A stretch of 34,809 nucleotides of DNA. It comes from Devosia sp. GTDB lineage: Bacteria; Pseudomonadota; Alphaproteobacteria; Rhizobiales; Devosiaceae. A program made the translations under genes and the position numbers. Positions 8,854-17,052 of this stretch are shown in pieces. Position 1 is the first letter of the stretch; each line of letters starts with the position of its first letter. The DNA lies in the NCBI RefSeq assembly GCF_030689745.1, contig NZ_JAUYGL010000214.1, positions 1-34,809 on the forward strand, written 5' to 3'. The notes beneath the pieces are model-generated. The model saw nothing but the letters and a program-made list of their open reading frames with translations, did not search any database and was not told the origin of the DNA.

Positions 8854-9777
8854 ATGATTTCGAGGCAGATGACGATGATGGCAAATGGTTTGTGGGGACG
8901 CGCAGTTGGCGCCCTGATCGCTGGACTGCTGCTGAGCATGGCGGCAGCGATGCCGACCCTTGCGCAGAGCGTCCGGGTAACGGTCAATGACACGCCGATC
9001 ACTGACGTGCAGATTTCCCAGCGGGTGAAGCTGTTTGCCCTGGAGGGCAATCGCGGCGGCACCAAGGGCGCCACCGAGCAGTTGATCGACGAAGCTGTGC
9101 AATTGAGTGAGGCCAAGCGGCTGGGCATTACGGTCTCCAATGCGCAGATCGACGACGCCTTCCTGCAGATCGCGCGCAATCTCAAGATGAGCTCCGACAA
9201 TCTGCGCCAGATGCTGCAGCAGCAAGCCATCAATAGCGACACCCTCAAGGATCGCCTGCGGGCGGCCATTGCCTGGAATGCGGTGACCGAACAGGCCATC
9301 ATGCCGCAGGTGCAGATTTCCGATCTGGAACTGGACCAGAAGGCAGCCAATCAGATTGAGGCGTATCAGGGCTTTGACTACATTCTGAAGGAAATCATTT
9401 TTGTCGGCCAGGGGTCGAGCGCGCGGACAGGTCAGGCCAACAAATATCGCAGCAGTTTTGCCGGCTGCGATGCCGCCGTCGACCTGTCACTGAACTTCAC
9501 CGATGCGGCCGTGGTCGATGTCGGACGCCGCCACGCCACACAGATGCCTGAGGCGATTGCCAAGGAACTGGCCGGACTCAATGTGGGCGGCATCACCAAG
9601 CCACGCGTGGTCGAGAGCGGCGTGTCGATGCTGGCCGTTTGCGAGAAGACCCAGGCCGAGGACCTGACGTTCATCAAGAGCGATCTGCGCGCTGACGCCG
9701 GCAATAGCGCAATGGCCGGCAAGGTAACCCAGTATCTGGCCGATCTGCGCAAGCGCGCCAAGATCATCTACAACTAG
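8854..9777 (+). CDS. SurA-like periplasmic chaperone / peptidylprolyl isomerase family protein
   Basis: The product is about 308 residues from this start and matches the SurA N-terminal chaperone domain. After a signal peptide with a clear hydrophobic core (VGALIAGLLL) ending PTLAQS, the mature start VRVTVNDTPITDVQISQRVKL is typical. The helix pattern TEQLIDEAVQLSEAKRLGI and the segment through MLQQQAI follow. Only one parvulin-sized segment follows (about residues 185-285). I cannot see a convincing parvulin active site in it, so chaperone function is safer than isomerase activity. Several in-frame ATGs (8839, 8854, 8869, 8875, 8878) and a TTG at 8794 compete; 8854 and 8875 have purine-rich stretches upstream. 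The gene follows lptD, whose barrel is a classic SurA client. Confidence 0.85.
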   Translation: MISRQMTMMANGLWGRAVGALIAGLLLSMAAAMPTLAQSVRVTVNDTPITDVQISQRVKLFALEGNRGGTKGATEQLIDEAVQLSEAKRLGITVSNAQIDDAFLQIARNLKMSSDNLRQMLQQQAINSDTLKDRLRAAIAWNAVTEQAIMPQVQISDLELDQKAANQIEAYQGFDYILKEIIFVGQGSSARTGQANKYRSSFAGCDAAVDLSLNFTDAAVVDVGRRHATQMPEAIAKELAGLNVGGITKPRVVESGVSMLAVCEKTQAEDLTFIKSDLRADAGNSAMAGKVTQYLADLRKRAKIIYN

Positions 9778-9781
9778 GTCA

Positions 9782-9803
9782 CAGGCCCGCCAAGGCGGGC
9801 CTG
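9782..9803 (+). terminator. GC-rich perfect stem-loop between surA-like gene and pdxA
   Basis: A perfect inverted repeat lies just after the surA-like stop: left arm 9782-9791, two-base spacer AA, right arm 9794-9803. The real loop must be at least 4 nt, leaving about a 9-bp stem. No U-run follows, so it may be a pause, an RNA-processing site or a partial terminator rather than a classic intrinsic terminator. It could lower pdxA-rsmA expression relative to the lpt genes. Confidence 0.45.
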
Positions 9804-9829
9804 CCACTGATCTGCCAATGGGGGCCGAG

Positions 9830-10828
9830 ATGGACAAGCCGCTGGCCATCAGCATGGGCGAGCCGGCTGGCGTTGGCCCCGACATCGCACTGCAACTTTA
9901 TGCACGCCGTGCTGAACTCAACCTGCCACCATTCTGCCTGTTTGGGCATGGCGCGTTTCTGGCCGAACGGGCGGCGCGGCTGGGGCTGGATATTGCGTTT
10001 GCACCGGTGGGGCCGGAAGGCGCCATGGCAGCATTTGACAGCGCCCTGCCCGTCGCACCGATCGATGGCATTGTGCCTGATCAGCCCGGCCAGACAACGC
10101 CGCTGTCAGGACATGTGGTGATCGAGGCGATCACAGCGGCCGTGGCGGCAACCCTGCGCGGAAGCTGCCGGGCGCTGGTGACGGCACCGATCCACAAGGG
10201 CGCGCTCTATCAGGCCGGGTTCAAGCATCCCGGTCATACCGAGTTTCTGGCCGAGCTGTGCGCCCAGGGCGGCAGGCCAAAATTGCCGGTGATGATGCTG
10301 GCGCATGGCGGCTTGCGGGCTGTGCCAGTGACCATTCACGTCCCGATCCGCGATGTCCCCGGATTGCTGAGCAAGCAGTTGATCGTGGATACGGTCCGCG
10401 TCGTGGCGCATGATCTCAAGCAGCGGTTTGGCATCGCCAATCCGCAGATTGCGGTGGCCGGGCTCAATCCGCATGCCGGCGAGGGCGGCAATATCGGCCG
10501 CGAGGACCTCGAGATCGTCGGCCCAGCGGTGGTGCAATTACAGTTCGAGGGCTATGGCGTAACGGGCCCCCTGCCCGCCGACACACTGTTTTATCCGCTC
10601 CACTGGGCGCAATATGACGCGGTGGTGGCAATGTACCACGATCAGGCACTGATCCCGATCAAGACGGTGGCGTTCGAGGAGGCGGTCAATGTGACGCTGG
10701 GGCTGCCGATCGTGCGCACCTCGCCTGACCATGGTACGGCATTTGATCTGGCCGGCACCGGTCGGGCCTCACCCAAGAGTTTTCTCGCCGCCATCGTCAT
10801 GGCGGACGCAATGACGGCGAACCAATGA
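9830..10828 (+). CDS. pdxA: 4-hydroxythreonine-4-phosphate dehydrogenase
   Basis: The 332-residue product catalyses NAD-dependent oxidation of 4-phosphohydroxy-L-threonine in the DXP-dependent pyridoxal phosphate pathway. The N-terminal MGEPAGVGP motif (about residues 9-17) and the metal-binding histidines H170, H215 and H270 are present. They match E. coli H166, H211 and H266 at a constant offset. The substrate-binding HPGHTEFL block and the [10 protein letters not shown] signature (about residues 269-278) are intact. An ATG four codons upstream (9818) is possible; I chose 9830, which begins [12 protein letters not shown] like the family. The stop overlaps the rsmA start (ATGA). The surA-pdxA-rsmA order is widespread in proteobacteria. 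Confidence 0.95.
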   Translation: MDKPLAISMGEPAGVGPDIALQLYARRAELNLPPFCLFGHGAFLAERAARLGLDIAFAPVGPEGAMAAFDSALPVAPIDGIVPDQPGQTTPLSGHVVIEAITAAVAATLRGSCRALVTAPIHKGALYQAGFKHPGHTEFLAELCAQGGRPKLPVMMLAHGGLRAVPVTIHVPIRDVPGLLSKQLIVDTVRVVAHDLKQRFGIANPQIAVAGLNPHAGEGGNIGREDLEIVGPAVVQLQFEGYGVTGPLPADTLFYPLHWAQYDAVVAMYHDQALIPIKTVAFEEAVNVTLGLPIVRTSPDHGTAFDLAGTGRASPKSFLAAIVMADAMTANQ

Positions 10829-11685
10829 GCCAAATCGACAATCTGCCACCGCTGCGCGAGGTGATCGCCGAGCATGGGCTGCGCGCCAAAAAGGAACTGG
10901 GGCAGAATTTCCTGCTCGATCTGAACCTGACGGCCCGCATAGCGCGCGTTGGCGGGTCGCTGGACGGCGTTCGGGTGATCGAGGTGGGTCCGGGGCCAGG
11001 CGGGTTGACCCGGGCTCTGCTGGCCGAGGGTGCGCGCGAAGTTATCGCCATCGAGCGCGACGCGCGGGCCCTGCCCGCCCTGGCGCAGATCGCCGACGCC
11101 TATCCGGGCCGATTGACGGTGATCAGTGGCGACGCCCTGGAGATCGACTACCAGGCACTGGCCGACGGCCCGACGCGGATCATTGCCAATCTGCCCTACA
11201 ATATCGCCACGCCGCTGCTGACCGGCTGGTTGACGCAGGCTCCTTGGCCCCCGTTCTTTGAAAGTCTGACACTGATGTTTCAGCGCGAAGTGGCCGAGCG
11301 CATCTGTGCCCAGCCCGGCGATGATGCCTATGGACGGCTGGGCGTGCTGGCCGGCTGGCGCAGCGATGCGCGGATGGCGTTCAATGTCAGCCGTGAGGCC
11401 TTTGTGCCCTCGCCCAACGTGACCTCTACCGTGGTGCATCTGGTGCCCAAGCCGGTGGATGCGGACGTGGCGGTGAAACATCTTGAACAGATCACCAAGG
11501 CCGCTTTCGGCCAGCGCCGCAAAATGGTGCGGCAGAGCCTGAAGGCTACCGGCGTGCCGGTTGAGGGACTGCTGGCGGCGGCGGGGATCAGCGGCAGCGA
11601 ACGGGCAGAAGATCTGCCCATTTCGGTGTTTCTGGCCATGGCACGTGCCCTGCCCGAGCTGCGCAAGGCTGGCAATCCGACCTGA
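10825..11685 (+). CDS. rsmA: 16S rRNA (adenine(1518)-N(6)/adenine(1519)-N(6))-dimethyltransferase
   Basis: The 286-residue product (KsgA/RsmA) dimethylates the two adjacent adenines of helix 45 near the 3' end of 16S rRNA, using S-adenosylmethionine, as a late 30S assembly checkpoint. The QNFL motif is at residues 27-30. The SAM-binding motif EVGPGPGGL is at 53-61, the acidic AIERD motif at about 75-79, and the catalytic NLPYN motif at 122-126. The C-terminal small helical domain includes [13 protein letters not shown]. The start overlaps the pdxA stop by 4 bases. The gene ends 20 bp before the convergent gmk stop codon, leaving little room for a shared terminator. Confidence 0.96.
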   Translation: MSQIDNLPPLREVIAEHGLRAKKELGQNFLLDLNLTARIARVGGSLDGVRVIEVGPGPGGLTRALLAEGAREVIAIERDARALPALAQIADAYPGRLTVISGDALEIDYQALADGPTRIIANLPYNIATPLLTGWLTQAPWPPFFESLTLMFQREVAERICAQPGDDAYGRLGVLAGWRSDARMAFNVSREAFVPSPNVTSTVVHLVPKPVDADVAVKHLEQITKAAFGQRRKMVRQSLKATGVPVEGLLAAAGISGSERAEDLPISVFLAMARALPELRKAGNPT

Positions 11686-11705
11686 CGGATTGATTCAAGA
11701 CGCTG

Positions 11706-12347
11706 TCAGATCGAGTCGATCTGGCTCTGCAAGTCCTTGACGAAGCTAGGCAAATTCAGCTGGCGCTGGCGCTGCAGCCGCGCCGACGCAAGGACGGTAC
11801 GGACGCGCTGGGTCGACGTCTCGAGATCCTCGTTGACGATGACGTAGTCATATTCCTCGAAGTGGTCCATCTCGATGCGGGCATTGCGCAAGCGCGTTTC
11901 AATGGTGCCCACGCTATCCTGGGCGCGGCGTTCCAGCCGGGCCCGCAGTTCCTTGATGGAGGGCGGCAGGATGAACACGGTCACCATGTCCTTGCGGGCG
12001 CTGCGGTAGAGCTGCAGCGTGCCCTGATAGTCGACATCGAACAGGATGTCGTTGCCGGCGGCCAGTTGCTGTTCAACCTGGGCGCGTGGGGTGCCGTAGA
12101 AATTGCCGTGCACCTCGGCGGATTCGAGCAGTTCGCCGTCGGCCTGCATGCGCTTGAATTTGGCGACGTCGACAAAATGATAATGCTTGCCATCGACTTC
12201 GTCGGTGCGGCGGGCGCGGGTGGTGGCCGAAACGGAAAGCCTGATATTGGGATCAGCGCCAAACAGGGCACGCGAGATTGACGACTTGCCCGCGCCCGAA
12301 GGCGAAGCGATCACCAGCATGACGCCGCGACGCTGGAATTCCATCAT
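11706..12347 (-). CDS. gmk: Guanylate kinase
   Basis: The 213-residue product phosphorylates GMP to GDP with ATP and thereby feeds the GTP and (p)ppGpp pools. The Walker A loop ASPSGAGKSS is at about residues 14-23. It is followed by LSVSATTRARR, the GMP-binding HYHFVD and the LESAEVHGNFYGTP block, then ILFDVDYQG and the LERRAQDS lid region. The ATG at 12345-12347 has an AGGAA ribosome site at 12355-12359, which overlaps the yicC stop. A longer reading adds 22 unlike residues and was rejected. The gene is last in the fab-mltG-yicC-gmk run and converges on rsmA. Confidence 0.95.
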   Translation of the reverse strand: MMEFQRRGVMLVIASPSGAGKSSISRALFGADPNIRLSVSATTRARRTDEVDGKHYHFVDVAKFKRMQADGELLESAEVHGNFYGTPRAQVEQQLAAGNDILFDVDYQGTLQLYRSARKDMVTVFILPPSIKELRARLERRAQDSVGTIETRLRNARIEMDHFEEYDYVIVNEDLETSTQRVRTVLASARLQRQRQLNLPSFVKDLQSQIDSI

Positions 12348-12357
12348 CGGCCAGTTC

Positions 12358-13248
12358 CTATTCGATGTTCTGCACTTGCTCGCGTAGTTGATCGATCGAC
12401 GCCTTGAGGTCAAGGCCGATGGCGGTCAGTTCCACCGCATTGGATTTGCTGCATAGCGTATTGGCTTCGCGATTGAATTCCTGGGCCAGAAAGTCGAGCC
12501 GCCGACCGACGGCGCCGCCACCGGCGATCAGTTGGCGCGCGCTGCCCAGATGCGCCGCCAAGCGATCGAGTTCCTCGCGAATATCGGCCTTGGTGGCCAG
12601 CAGCAGTGCTTCCTGAGCCAGCCGTTCCTCGGGCAGCGTGATGTCGTCGGCCAAGGCGGACACCTGCTGGCGCAGGCGGGCAAGAATGGCCTCGCGGGTG
12701 CGGGCGGGATGCGTTTCGGCCTGGGCGATCTGGGCTTCGATTTCCTGCAGGCGCTGCAACAGCACGGCAGCGATCCTGCCGCCCTCCTGACGTCGCGCCA
12801 GCGCCAGATCAACCAGCGCCTGGGAGACACCCTGCAAAATGGCTGCGCTCAACTCCGCTTCGGCGGCGGCGGTCATGGGCAGATCGCGCTGCTCCAGCAC
12901 GCCCTTGAGCCCCAAAATGCCATCGAGGCTGGGCGGCGCTGCATCGACCTTGCCGGCCAGCTCGCTCATGGCGGCGAGCACGGTGGCGAGGGCCTGTTGA
13001 TTGACCAGGACATTGCCCCCTGCCCCCTCGCGCTCCACGGCCAGATTGCAGGTGACAGAGCCGCGCGAGACCATCTTGCCGATGAGCTGGCGGATGTCGC
13101 TCTCCAGGGCATCAAAGCCCGGTGCAAGGCGCAGCCGAATGTCGAGACCACGCGAATTGACCGATTTGATCTCACAGGTGAACGATGCCCCCGCCGCCGC
13201 ACCGGTGACGCGGGCATAGCCGGTCATGCTCGCCAGGGAATGGCTCAC
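12358..13248 (-). CDS. yicC: YicC/YloC family endoribonuclease
   Basis: The 296-residue product matches the YicC family. The N-terminal SMTGYARV motif (about residues 7-14), the EIKSVNSRGLDIRLRL block and the C-terminal GRRLDFLAQEFNREANTLCSKS signature are all present. The last of these holds the conserved acidic and asparagine residues. Family members are endoribonucleases; E. coli YicC has been linked to turnover of a small RNA. It starts with GTG at 13246-13248, which overlaps the mltG stop as GTGA. The stop lies 10 bp before gmk and inside its ribosome site. yicC-gmk adjacency is conserved in many bacteria. Confidence 0.94.
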   Translation of the reverse strand: MSHSLASMTGYARVTGAAAGASFTCEIKSVNSRGLDIRLRLAPGFDALESDIRQLIGKMVSRGSVTCNLAVEREGAGGNVLVNQQALATVLAAMSELAGKVDAAPPSLDGILGLKGVLEQRDLPMTAAAEAELSAAILQGVSQALVDLALARRQEGGRIAAVLLQRLQEIEAQIAQAETHPARTREAILARLRQQVSALADDITLPEERLAQEALLLATKADIREELDRLAAHLGSARQLIAGGGAVGRRLDFLAQEFNREANTLCSKSNAVELTAIGLDLKASIDQLREQVQNIE

Positions 13249-14345
13249 TGCGCAGCCGGCGTATCGGCCTCAGCGCCTGCCTCGACATCCTCAAGGGCCT
13301 TGCGGGTCGCCTCGGCCTCGTCAGCCAGCTTGCGATACTGGGCGACGTTCTTGCGGTGTTCGGCATAGGTCTCGGCAAAGACATGGCCTTCGCTGGGCAG
13401 GGCCCCCTTGGCAACGAAGTAGAGATAATCGTGGCTATCGGGATTGGCGACGGCCTCTAGCGCATCAATGCCCGGATTGGCGATCGGGGTGGGGGGCAGC
13501 CCGTCGATCTGATAGGTGTTGTAATCCGTCTTGGCCTCAATCTCGGAGCGGCGCAGGCCACGGCCGAGCGGCTCCTGTCCCTGCGTGATGCCATAGATGA
13601 TGGTGGGGTCGGACTGCAGGCGCATGCCCTCGCGCAGCCGGTTGACAAAGACCGCCGCAACCTGGGGACGCTCAGAGGCCACGCCGGTTTCGCGCTCGAC
13701 GATGGAGGCGAGTATCAGCAATTGTTCGGGGGTCTCAATCGGCAGGTCGGCCTGGCGAGCGGCCCATACTTCCGCCAGTTTGGCGGTCATGGCCGCCTGC
13801 ATTTCGTCGATGACCGATTGGCGCGTGGCGCCAGGAACATAGTCATAACTGCCCGGCAGAATGGAGCCCTCGGGTGGCAGTGTGGCAATTTCGCCAATCA
13901 GGTTTTCGTTGGCATTGACCCGTTGCAACACTTCCCAGCTGGTCCACCCCTCGGGGATGGTCACTGCATAGCGGATCGGATCGCCCTCGGTGATTTCCTT
14001 GAGAATATCGGCCATGCTTGCCCCGGCCGGGATGCGGAAATCACCCTGCTGGATGATGGACACACGCTCCAGGGTGCGACCACCCAGCTGGAAGATATAG
14101 CGATTGGAAATAAGCCCCTGCTCTTCGAGCCTGGTGGAGATCGAGCTGAGGCCGGACCCGGCTTCGACGCGGAAAGTCGCCTCCTGGGTCAAGGGGCCAT
14201 CACCATAGAACTGGGAAGCGCCATAGAGCAGCACACCGCCGGCCACCAGCAGGGCAATGACCAGCAGGGTCAACAGTGCATTCAGGACATCGACCAAACC
14301 ATTGCGCGAACGGCGGCGGGGGCGCCGGGCCTTACGATCATTCAT
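13245..14345 (-). CDS. mltG: Endolytic murein transglycosylase MltG (YceG)
   Basis: The 366-residue product cleaves nascent glycan strands at the inner membrane and so sets peptidoglycan chain length. A basic N-terminus (RKARRPRRRSR) precedes one membrane helix (about residues 22-42). A LysM-like part and the YceG domain follow. The catalytic glutamate lies in ILASIVERET at E217, and the conserved NRL..GM.LQSDPT..YG block follows at about 235-252. The ATG at 14343-14345 was chosen over one 11 codons upstream because an AAGG purine stretch precedes it. The C-terminus carries an acidic alanine-rich tail (EDVEAGAEADTPAAQ). The stop overlaps the yicC start. Confidence 0.95.
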   Translation of the reverse strand: MNDRKARRPRRRSRNGLVDVLNALLTLLVIALLVAGGVLLYGASQFYGDGPLTQEATFRVEAGSGLSSISTRLEEQGLISNRYIFQLGGRTLERVSIIQQGDFRIPAGASMADILKEITEGDPIRYAVTIPEGWTSWEVLQRVNANENLIGEIATLPPEGSILPGSYDYVPGATRQSVIDEMQAAMTAKLAEVWAARQADLPIETPEQLLILASIVERETGVASERPQVAAVFVNRLREGMRLQSDPTIIYGITQGQEPLGRGLRRSEIEAKTDYNTYQIDGLPPTPIANPGIDALEAVANPDSHDYLYFVAKGALPSEGHVFAETYAEHRKNVAQYRKLADEAEATRKALEDVEAGAEADTPAAQ

Positions 14346-14425
14346 TGTGCTGTTCAACCTTGATGCCCGGCCGCGCAACTGGTGCGCCGGATCTTAAGTG
14401 TAAATCGGCAGCCGTTCTACGATAG

Positions 14426-14445
14426 CGCCAACGCCATTGTTGGCG
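14426..14445 (-). terminator. Stem-loop downstream of fabF
   Basis: A perfect 7-bp inverted repeat (14426-14432 and 14439-14445) with a 6-nt loop lies in the 169-bp gap after the fabF stop and before mltG. No U-run follows on the - strand, so full termination is uncertain. It may partly insulate mltG-yicC-gmk from the highly expressed fab genes. The rest of the gap shows no gene; short readings through it are frame shadows of fabF. Confidence 0.35.
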
Positions 14446-14514
14446 GGGCTGGTGGCAAAGACAAGAGGCACGCGGCGCGGCAATGCCATGAGCGCCTTCA
14501 CAATCGTGGAAAAC

Positions 14515-15783
14515 TCAGTGGACCTTGCGCATAACCAGCGTCGCATTGGTGCCGCCGAAGCCAAAGCTGTTGGAGAGCGCCACGTTGATCTCTTTTCTGA
14601 ATGCCGTTTTGGGCACCAGATTGATCGCGGTTTCGACCGATGGATTGTCAAGGTTCAGTGTCGGCGGCGCAATGTTGTCGCGCATGGCCAGCAGGGAGAA
14701 GATCGCTTCAACCGAACCAGCCGCGCCGAGCAGATGGCCGACTGCTGATTTGGTCGAGCTCATGGCGACGCCAGCAGCGGCATCGCCCAGCATGCGCGTG
14801 ACCGAACCAAGTTCGATCTCGTCGCCAAGTGGGGTGGAGGTGCCGTGGGCATTGATGTAGTCAATCTCGCCCGGGCTGATCCCGGCGCGCTTGATAGCGG
14901 CCTGCATGCAGCGGAAACCGCCATCGCCGTCTTCGGACGGCGCGGTGATGTGGTAAGCATCGCCGGAGAGGCCGTAGCCGATGATTTCGCCGTAGATCTT
15001 GGCGCCACGGGCCTTGGCCCGCTCATAATCTTCCAGCACGACAATGCCGGCGCCTTCCCCCATCACAAAGCCATCACGATCCTTGTCGTAGGGACGCGAG
15101 GCGGCTTCGGGCCGGTCATTGAAGCCGGTGGAGAGCGCGCGGCAGGCAGCAAAGCCGGCCAGCGCCAAGCGGTTGACGCAGCTTTCAGCGCCGCCGGCGA
15201 CCATGACGTCAGCATCGCCCAAGGCGATCAGCCGGGCGGCATCACCGATGGCGTGGGCGCCGGTGGAACAGGCGGTAACGACGGAATGATTGGGGCCCTT
15301 GAGCCCAAAGCGAATCGACACATGACCCGAGGCCAGGTTGATCAGGCGACCGGGGATGAAGAAGGGGCTGATGCGACGCGGCCCTTTTTCATGCAGAATG
15401 ATCGAGGCGTCGTAGATGCCGCCGATGCCACCAATGCCAGAGCCGATCAGGACGCCTGTGCGTTCCTGATCTTCCTGGGTCCTGGGCTCAACGCCGGCAT
15501 CCTGAATAGCCTGGGTTGCCGCCGCCATCGCATAGACGATGAAGGGGTCAACCTTGCGCTGTTCCTTGATGTCCATCCACTCATCTGGATTGTACTTGCC
15601 ATCGGCGTAGTCGCCGAGGGGCAAGCGATGAGCGATCTGACAGGCGATATCGTCCACCTGGAACTCGTCAATGCGCCTGGCACCACTTTTGCCGGCCAGA
15701 ATATTGGCCCAAGTGGATTCAACTCCGCAACCGAGGGGCGTTACAAGCCCCATCCCGGAGACGACAACGCGACGCAATTCCAT
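14515..15783 (-). CDS. fabF: Beta-ketoacyl-ACP synthase II
   Basis: The 422-residue product condenses malonyl-ACP with acyl-ACP in type II fatty acid elongation. The thiolase-fold active site is complete: C172 in TACSTGAHAIGDA, H313 in NAHGTSTPLGD, K345 in SSTKSAVGH and H350. The glycine-rich GEGAGIVVLE and the C-terminal NSFGFGGTNA motif are present. Length is normal for FabF; the GTSTPLGD context and partner genes favour FabF over FabB. It lies 22 bp downstream of acpP, the usual order, so the carrier protein and condensing enzyme are probably cotranscribed. Confidence 0.96.
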   Translation of the reverse strand: MELRRVVVSGMGLVTPLGCGVESTWANILAGKSGARRIDEFQVDDIACQIAHRLPLGDYADGKYNPDEWMDIKEQRKVDPFIVYAMAAATQAIQDAGVEPRTQEDQERTGVLIGSGIGGIGGIYDASIILHEKGPRRISPFFIPGRLINLASGHVSIRFGLKGPNHSVVTACSTGAHAIGDAARLIALGDADVMVAGGAESCVNRLALAGFAACRALSTGFNDRPEAASRPYDKDRDGFVMGEGAGIVVLEDYERAKARGAKIYGEIIGYGLSGDAYHITAPSEDGDGGFRCMQAAIKRAGISPGEIDYINAHGTSTPLGDEIELGSVTRMLGDAAAGVAMSSTKSAVGHLLGAAGSVEAIFSLLAMRDNIAPPTLNLDNPSVETAINLVPKTAFRKEINVALSNSFGFGGTNATLVMRKVH

Positions 15784-15805
15784 GGCGAGCTATCCCTGCT
15801 GGCTG

Positions 15806-16042
15806 CTAGCCAACAGCTTTGGTGAGGAACGATACGGCATCACCGAAGGTCTGAATGCCTTCAGCAGCGTCGTCCGGAATCTCCACCGAGAACTCTTCTT
15901 CAAAGGCCATCACCAGCTCGACCTGGTCGAGAGAGTCAGCACCCAGATCGTCGATAAAGCTGGCCTTTTCGACAACCTTCTCGGCATCCACATTAAGGTG
16001 TTCCACAACGATCTTGCGGACCCGATCAGCGACATCGCTCAT
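15806..16042 (-). CDS. acpP: Acyl carrier protein
   Basis: The 78-residue acidic protein carries growing acyl chains on a 4'-phosphopantetheine arm. The attachment serine is in the [12 protein letters not shown] motif (about residue 37). The helix II recognition surface that follows is intact. A clear AGGGAAG ribosome site precedes the ATG. The gene sits in a 216-bp space downstream of fabG that can hold its own promoter, as expected for one of the most abundant cell proteins. Lipid A acyl chains also derive from this carrier, tying it to the lpt genes nearby. Confidence 0.97.
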   Translation of the reverse strand: MSDVADRVRKIVVEHLNVDAEKVVEKASFIDDLGADSLDQVELVMAFEEEFSVEIPDDAAEGIQTFGDAVSFLTKAVG

Positions 16043-16115
16043 AGTTTGACTTCCCTTTTCGAAATCGACGTTTCGTTTCGCTTCTTATTGGCGCATTGCC
16101 AAATCTTCAAGCACC

Positions 16116-16143
16116 GTATTAGCTGACTAACCGGCAATGTAAG
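16116..16143 (-). promoter_or_regulatory. Candidate acpP promoter
   Basis: On the - strand CTTACA (16138-16143) and TAATAC (16116-16121) are separated by 16 nt and lie about 75 nt before the acpP ATG. The -10 is close to consensus and the -35 resembles the alphaproteobacterial CTTGAC. The 216-bp acpP-fabG gap contains no other supported feature; a short - strand reading through it looks like chance. Confidence 0.4.
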
Positions 16144-16258
16144 CGCGCTTTGGGGCGCCTGCAAGCCGATCTGCCAGCGATGCAACCGGGGCCGATTAGC
16201 ACACTTGTTAACGCTGCGCCATAAGCCAATGTCCCGGTTTTCCACGAGTTTGACCGCT

Positions 16259-16996
16259 TTAGATCATTGCCATGCCGCCATTGACGTTAAGCGTATGACC
16301 GGTGATGTAGGCCGCCGCGTCGCTGGCGAGAAAAACCGCGCAGCCGGCAACTTCCTGTGCAGTCCCCAGCCGATTGGCAGGAATGGTCGCCATGATCGCC
16401 TCGCGCTGCTTGTCGTTGAGCTCATCGGTCATGGCGGAGGCGATGAACCCCGGCGCGATGGAGTTGACGGTAATATTGCGCGAGGCCACTTCGTGGGCCA
16501 GCGCCTTGTTCATGCCGATCAGGCCGGCTTTGGAGGCAGCATAATTGCCCTGCCCGGGATTGCCCATGACGCCCACGACCGAGGCAATGCCGATGATGCG
16601 GCCAAAACGCTGCTTCATCATACCGCGCAGCACGGCGCGATTGAGATGGAAGGCCGCAGTCAGATTGACGGCCAGAACTTCGTCCCACTCCTCGTCCTTC
16701 ATCCGCATGAACAGATTATCGCGCGTCATGCCGGCATTGTTGACGAGGATATCGAGCCCCCCCAGGGCCGCCTCAGCCGCCGGCACGAGCTTGTCGACCT
16801 CATCGAGCCTGGACAGGTTGCAGGGCAGAATCGGGCAGTCCTTGCCGATGGCGGCGGCGGTGTCTTCGAGCGCACCGACGCGGGTGCCGCTCAATGCGAC
16901 ACTGGCGCCGGCGGCGGCGAGCGCCTTGGCGATTTCACGACCGATGCCACCGCTGGCGCCGGTTACAAGAGCGCGTTTACCAGTTAAATCAAACAT
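16259..16996 (-). CDS. fabG: 3-oxoacyl-ACP reductase
   Basis: The 245-residue classical short-chain dehydrogenase reduces beta-ketoacyl-ACP with NADPH in fatty acid elongation. The Rossmann motif TGASGGIG is at about residues 12-19, NNAG at 86-89 and the conserved N111. The catalytic triad S139, Y152 and K156 is in GIASVVGVMGNPGQGNYAASKAG order. The C-terminal segment ITGHTLNVNGG is the family hallmark. A GGGAGA ribosome site lies upstream of the ATG. It is 56 bp after fabD and precedes acpP, so its assignment as the fatty-acid reductase, rather than another SDR, is well supported. Confidence 0.96.
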   Translation of the reverse strand: MFDLTGKRALVTGASGGIGREIAKALAAAGASVALSGTRVGALEDTAAAIGKDCPILPCNLSRLDEVDKLVPAAEAALGGLDILVNNAGMTRDNLFMRMKDEEWDEVLAVNLTAAFHLNRAVLRGMMKQRFGRIIGIASVVGVMGNPGQGNYAASKAGLIGMNKALAHEVASRNITVNSIAPGFIASAMTDELNDKQREAIMATIPANRLGTAQEVAGCAVFLASDAAAYITGHTLNVNGGMAMI

Positions 16997-17052
16997 TTAA
17001 GTGTCTCCCGTGGAGAAAGCGATTCACGTCGCTCAGCTTTTGCATAAAGGGG

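Noticed and set aside
14394-14651. An 85-codon - strand reading across the fabF 3' end and the fabF-mltG gap
   Set aside because: Most of it is a frame shadow of fabF. I looked for a frameshifted fabF extension, but the fabF frame ends normally after the conserved NSFGFGGTNA motif.
16039-16245. A 68-codon - strand reading in the acpP-fabG gap
   Set aside because: It occupies the likely acpP promoter and leader, has no similarity I recognise and has no convincing ribosome site.
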